A stretch of 64,000 bases of DNA from Stenomitos frigidus ULC18 (GTDB taxonomy: Bacteria; Cyanobacteriota; Cyanobacteriia; Leptolyngbyales; Leptolyngbyaceae). Position numbers and translations under genes: made by a program. This document shows positions 63,815-64,000 of the stretch, piece after piece (the first letter of the stretch is position 1; each line of letters opens with the position of its first letter). The stretch covers positions 124,001-188,000 of the forward strand of contig NZ_PVWK01000083.1 in NCBI RefSeq assembly GCF_003003795.1. Reading direction: 5' to 3'. The notes below the pieces were generated by a model. The model was not told where the DNA came from and did not search any database. It saw only the letters and a program-made list of their open reading frames with translations.

Positions 63815-64000
63815 GCAAAATCTATTAAGACACCATCCCAACGATCAATGTACAAGCCTGCCGTTCCATCCGGTGCACGTAGTTTTGACGTACCGTTCCA
63901 TGTCTACTCGTTATCAATTCCTTCTTTTTGTTCATGCTCAACTAAGTTAGAAGCAACCTTAAAGGGGGAAGGCTAATTGATCTGATATTCTCAGCGTCTT

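Overview
The window is a stretch of cyanobacterial chromosome. The HIP1 octamer GCGATCGC and its core CGATCG are scattered through almost every gene. Cyanobacterial or plastid-lineage families recur: the circadian/phycobilisome response regulator RpaA, a LabA-type NYN protein, a Tab2/Atab2 protein, a tocopherol cyclase, DUF760, DUF29 and Uma2. Short heptanucleotide tandem repeats typical of filamentous cyanobacteria fill many gaps. No rRNA, tRNA, CRISPR array or complete insertion sequence was seen. Many starts are GTG or TTG and Shine-Dalgarno sites are often weak.

Layout. Bases 1-3.3 kb carry a 21-bp tandem repeat and a two-gene minus-strand module of a P-loop ATPase and a TPR protein. Then come pnp (3.6-5.75 kb), a SNF2 helicase (6.5-10.1 kb), a GT25-like glycosyltransferase and a membrane-anchored TIR/14xWD40 protein (11.4-14.1 kb). 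Minus-strand galE and a Gfo/Idh/MocA oxidoreductase follow. A plus-strand pair of a Uma2 nuclease-fold protein and an XPB-like helicase lies at 16.7-19.0 kb, followed by the LabA-like protein, leuA, a GNAT, a methyltransferase and an orphan MalG-type permease.

The middle (24-35 kb) holds a PgpH-like 7TM-HD phosphodiesterase, an ADP-ribosylglycohydrolase-like protein that seems to lack the C-terminal metal site, a peptidoglycan-binding protein, an internally deleted histidine kinase, and a nucleobase module (amidohydrolase, NCS1 permease, divergent Lrp-type regulator). The rpaA - acyltransferase - HAD cluster follows; its HAD gene is frameshifted.

From 37 to 64 kb are a GT2, a CPA2 antiporter, a GAF-LuxR regulator, MAPEG, Tab2, glmU, an HD-GYP response regulator, crcB, an ArsM-like methyltransferase beside chrA, DUF760 with tocopherol cyclase, an SDR divergent from hxlR and an FMN reductase, a RluD-type synthase, DUF29, cobA with a sirohydrochlorin chelatase, ald, thiS and an Eis-like acetyltransferase.

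The most notable observations are: (i) dispersed intergenic repeats (CAAAACT heptamers, AAGGATA heptamers and a larger nested element) that lie in frame inside the SNF2 helicase, the tocopherol cyclase and the broken kinase; (ii) a tightly linked Uma2 nuclease and XPB-like helicase, which resembles the known XPB-Bax1 helicase-nuclease pairing with a different nuclease; (iii) the ATPase/TPR module and the TIR-WD40 protein, both with conflict- or signalling-type architecture; (iv) several decayed or possible pseudo-enzymes. All functional assignments come from reading motifs and gene order; no database search was run.
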